The position numbers and the translations under genes are program-made. A stretch of DNA of 34,007 bases, taken from the NCBI GenBank assembly GCA_011773845.1, contig WVWV01000044.1, positions 48,996 through 83,002 on the forward strand, given 5' to 3'. Positions 33,801 through 34,007 of the stretch are shown in pieces. The notes under the pieces are model-generated. The model was not told where the DNA came from, did not search any database, and saw only the letters and a list, made by a program, of their open reading frames with translations. How positions within the stretch are numbered: the stretch's first letter is position 1; each line of letters opens with the position of its first letter. The DNA comes from Lysobacterales bacterium (GTDB lineage: Bacteria > Pseudomonadota > Gammaproteobacteria > Xanthomonadales > SZUA-36).

Positions 33801-34007
33801 GCATCGGCTCCCGTTCCTCGCCCGTCGCGGCGGCTTGCTGCCCGAGTCCCAGCGCCCGGCGGTGATGCCGCTGCTGTTCCTCCACATACTCCTCGATGGC
33901 CGCCCGCGCCCCGGACCAGCCGCGCGTGCGCGGCGCGACGAACGTGGCCAGACCCATCCTGGTGAGCAGGGCGACGGGCAGATGCTTGAGCAGGTTACCA
34001 ATCATGG
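33793..34007 (-). CDS. hdrC: 3' end of a probable hdrC gene, cut by the window edge
   Basis: Only the last 70 or so codons are visible. An ATG exists at 34005, but the frame is open to the edge, so this is probably the tail of a longer gene. The sequence starts with a hydrophobic stretch (LLKHLPVALLTRMGLATF) and ends in a charged helix. No ferredoxin-type cysteines are present here; in HdrC they lie further upstream. The call as HdrC rests on position before hdrB with an eight-base overlap, the usual hdrC-hdrB order, and on a general likeness to HdrC tails. Confidence 0.55.
   Translation of the reverse strand, partial: MIGNLLKHLPVALLTRMGLATFVAPRTRGWSGARAAIEEYVEEQQRHHRRALGLGQQAAATGEEREPMHD

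Overview
The window is GC-rich, densely packed bacterial DNA. Its gene content points to a gammaproteobacterium that oxidises reduced sulfur compounds. The main pointers are a fused ThrA (aspartate kinase plus homoserine dehydrogenase) in a thrABC operon, and at the right edge the end of a sulfur-oxidising heterodisulfide-reductase-like (sHdr) cluster with its lipoate-binding protein. FNR/ANR-type boxes and a three-subunit 2-oxoacid:acceptor oxidoreductase suggest life at changing oxygen levels. I cannot name a genus from sequence alone. I saw no tRNA, rRNA, CRISPR, IS element or prophage gene.

Layout. 1-490: small exported protein. 491-1132: a gene-free stretch with facing terminators, a tandem hairpin pair, a possible small RNA and an AT-rich block full of dyads. 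1133-1558: ribosome-rescue factor ArfB. 1639-6609: MacB/LolCDE-type ABC exporter (ATPase, FtsX-like permease, periplasmic adaptor) and a MarR regulator whose promoter, dyad and start codon coincide. 6791-8924: small heat-shock protein, then a two-gene unit of histidine decarboxylase and a double-ACT protein; both upstream regions carry an FNR/ANR-like box. 9052-9546: DUF456 membrane protein. 9581-15998: aspartate-family operon asnB-thrA-thrB-thrC. 16198-19596: large AsmA-family protein. 19598-25534: operon korC-korA-korB plus an MFS transporter. 25699-27231: exported M20 metallopeptidase. 27276-31971: GabD-type aldehyde dehydrogenase between two class V PLP enzymes, with a dyad in the divergent promoter region. 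32002-34007: lbpA, an unrecognised Cys-bearing gene, hdrB and the 3' part of a probable hdrC.

How the genes work together. asnB-thrABC places four users of aspartate on one transcript. korCAB resembles the Azoarcus-type 2-oxoglutarate:NADP+ oxidoreductase, in which a GltD-like flavoprotein replaces free ferredoxin as electron outlet. The sHdr genes belong to cytoplasmic sulfane-sulfur oxidation, with LbpA as lipoyl carrier. The most promising leads are the unrecognised 134-residue gene inside the sHdr operon, the decarboxylase-ACT pair under probable oxygen control, the asnB-thrABC operon, and the structured non-coding region at 491-1132. No wholly unknown multi-gene system is evident.
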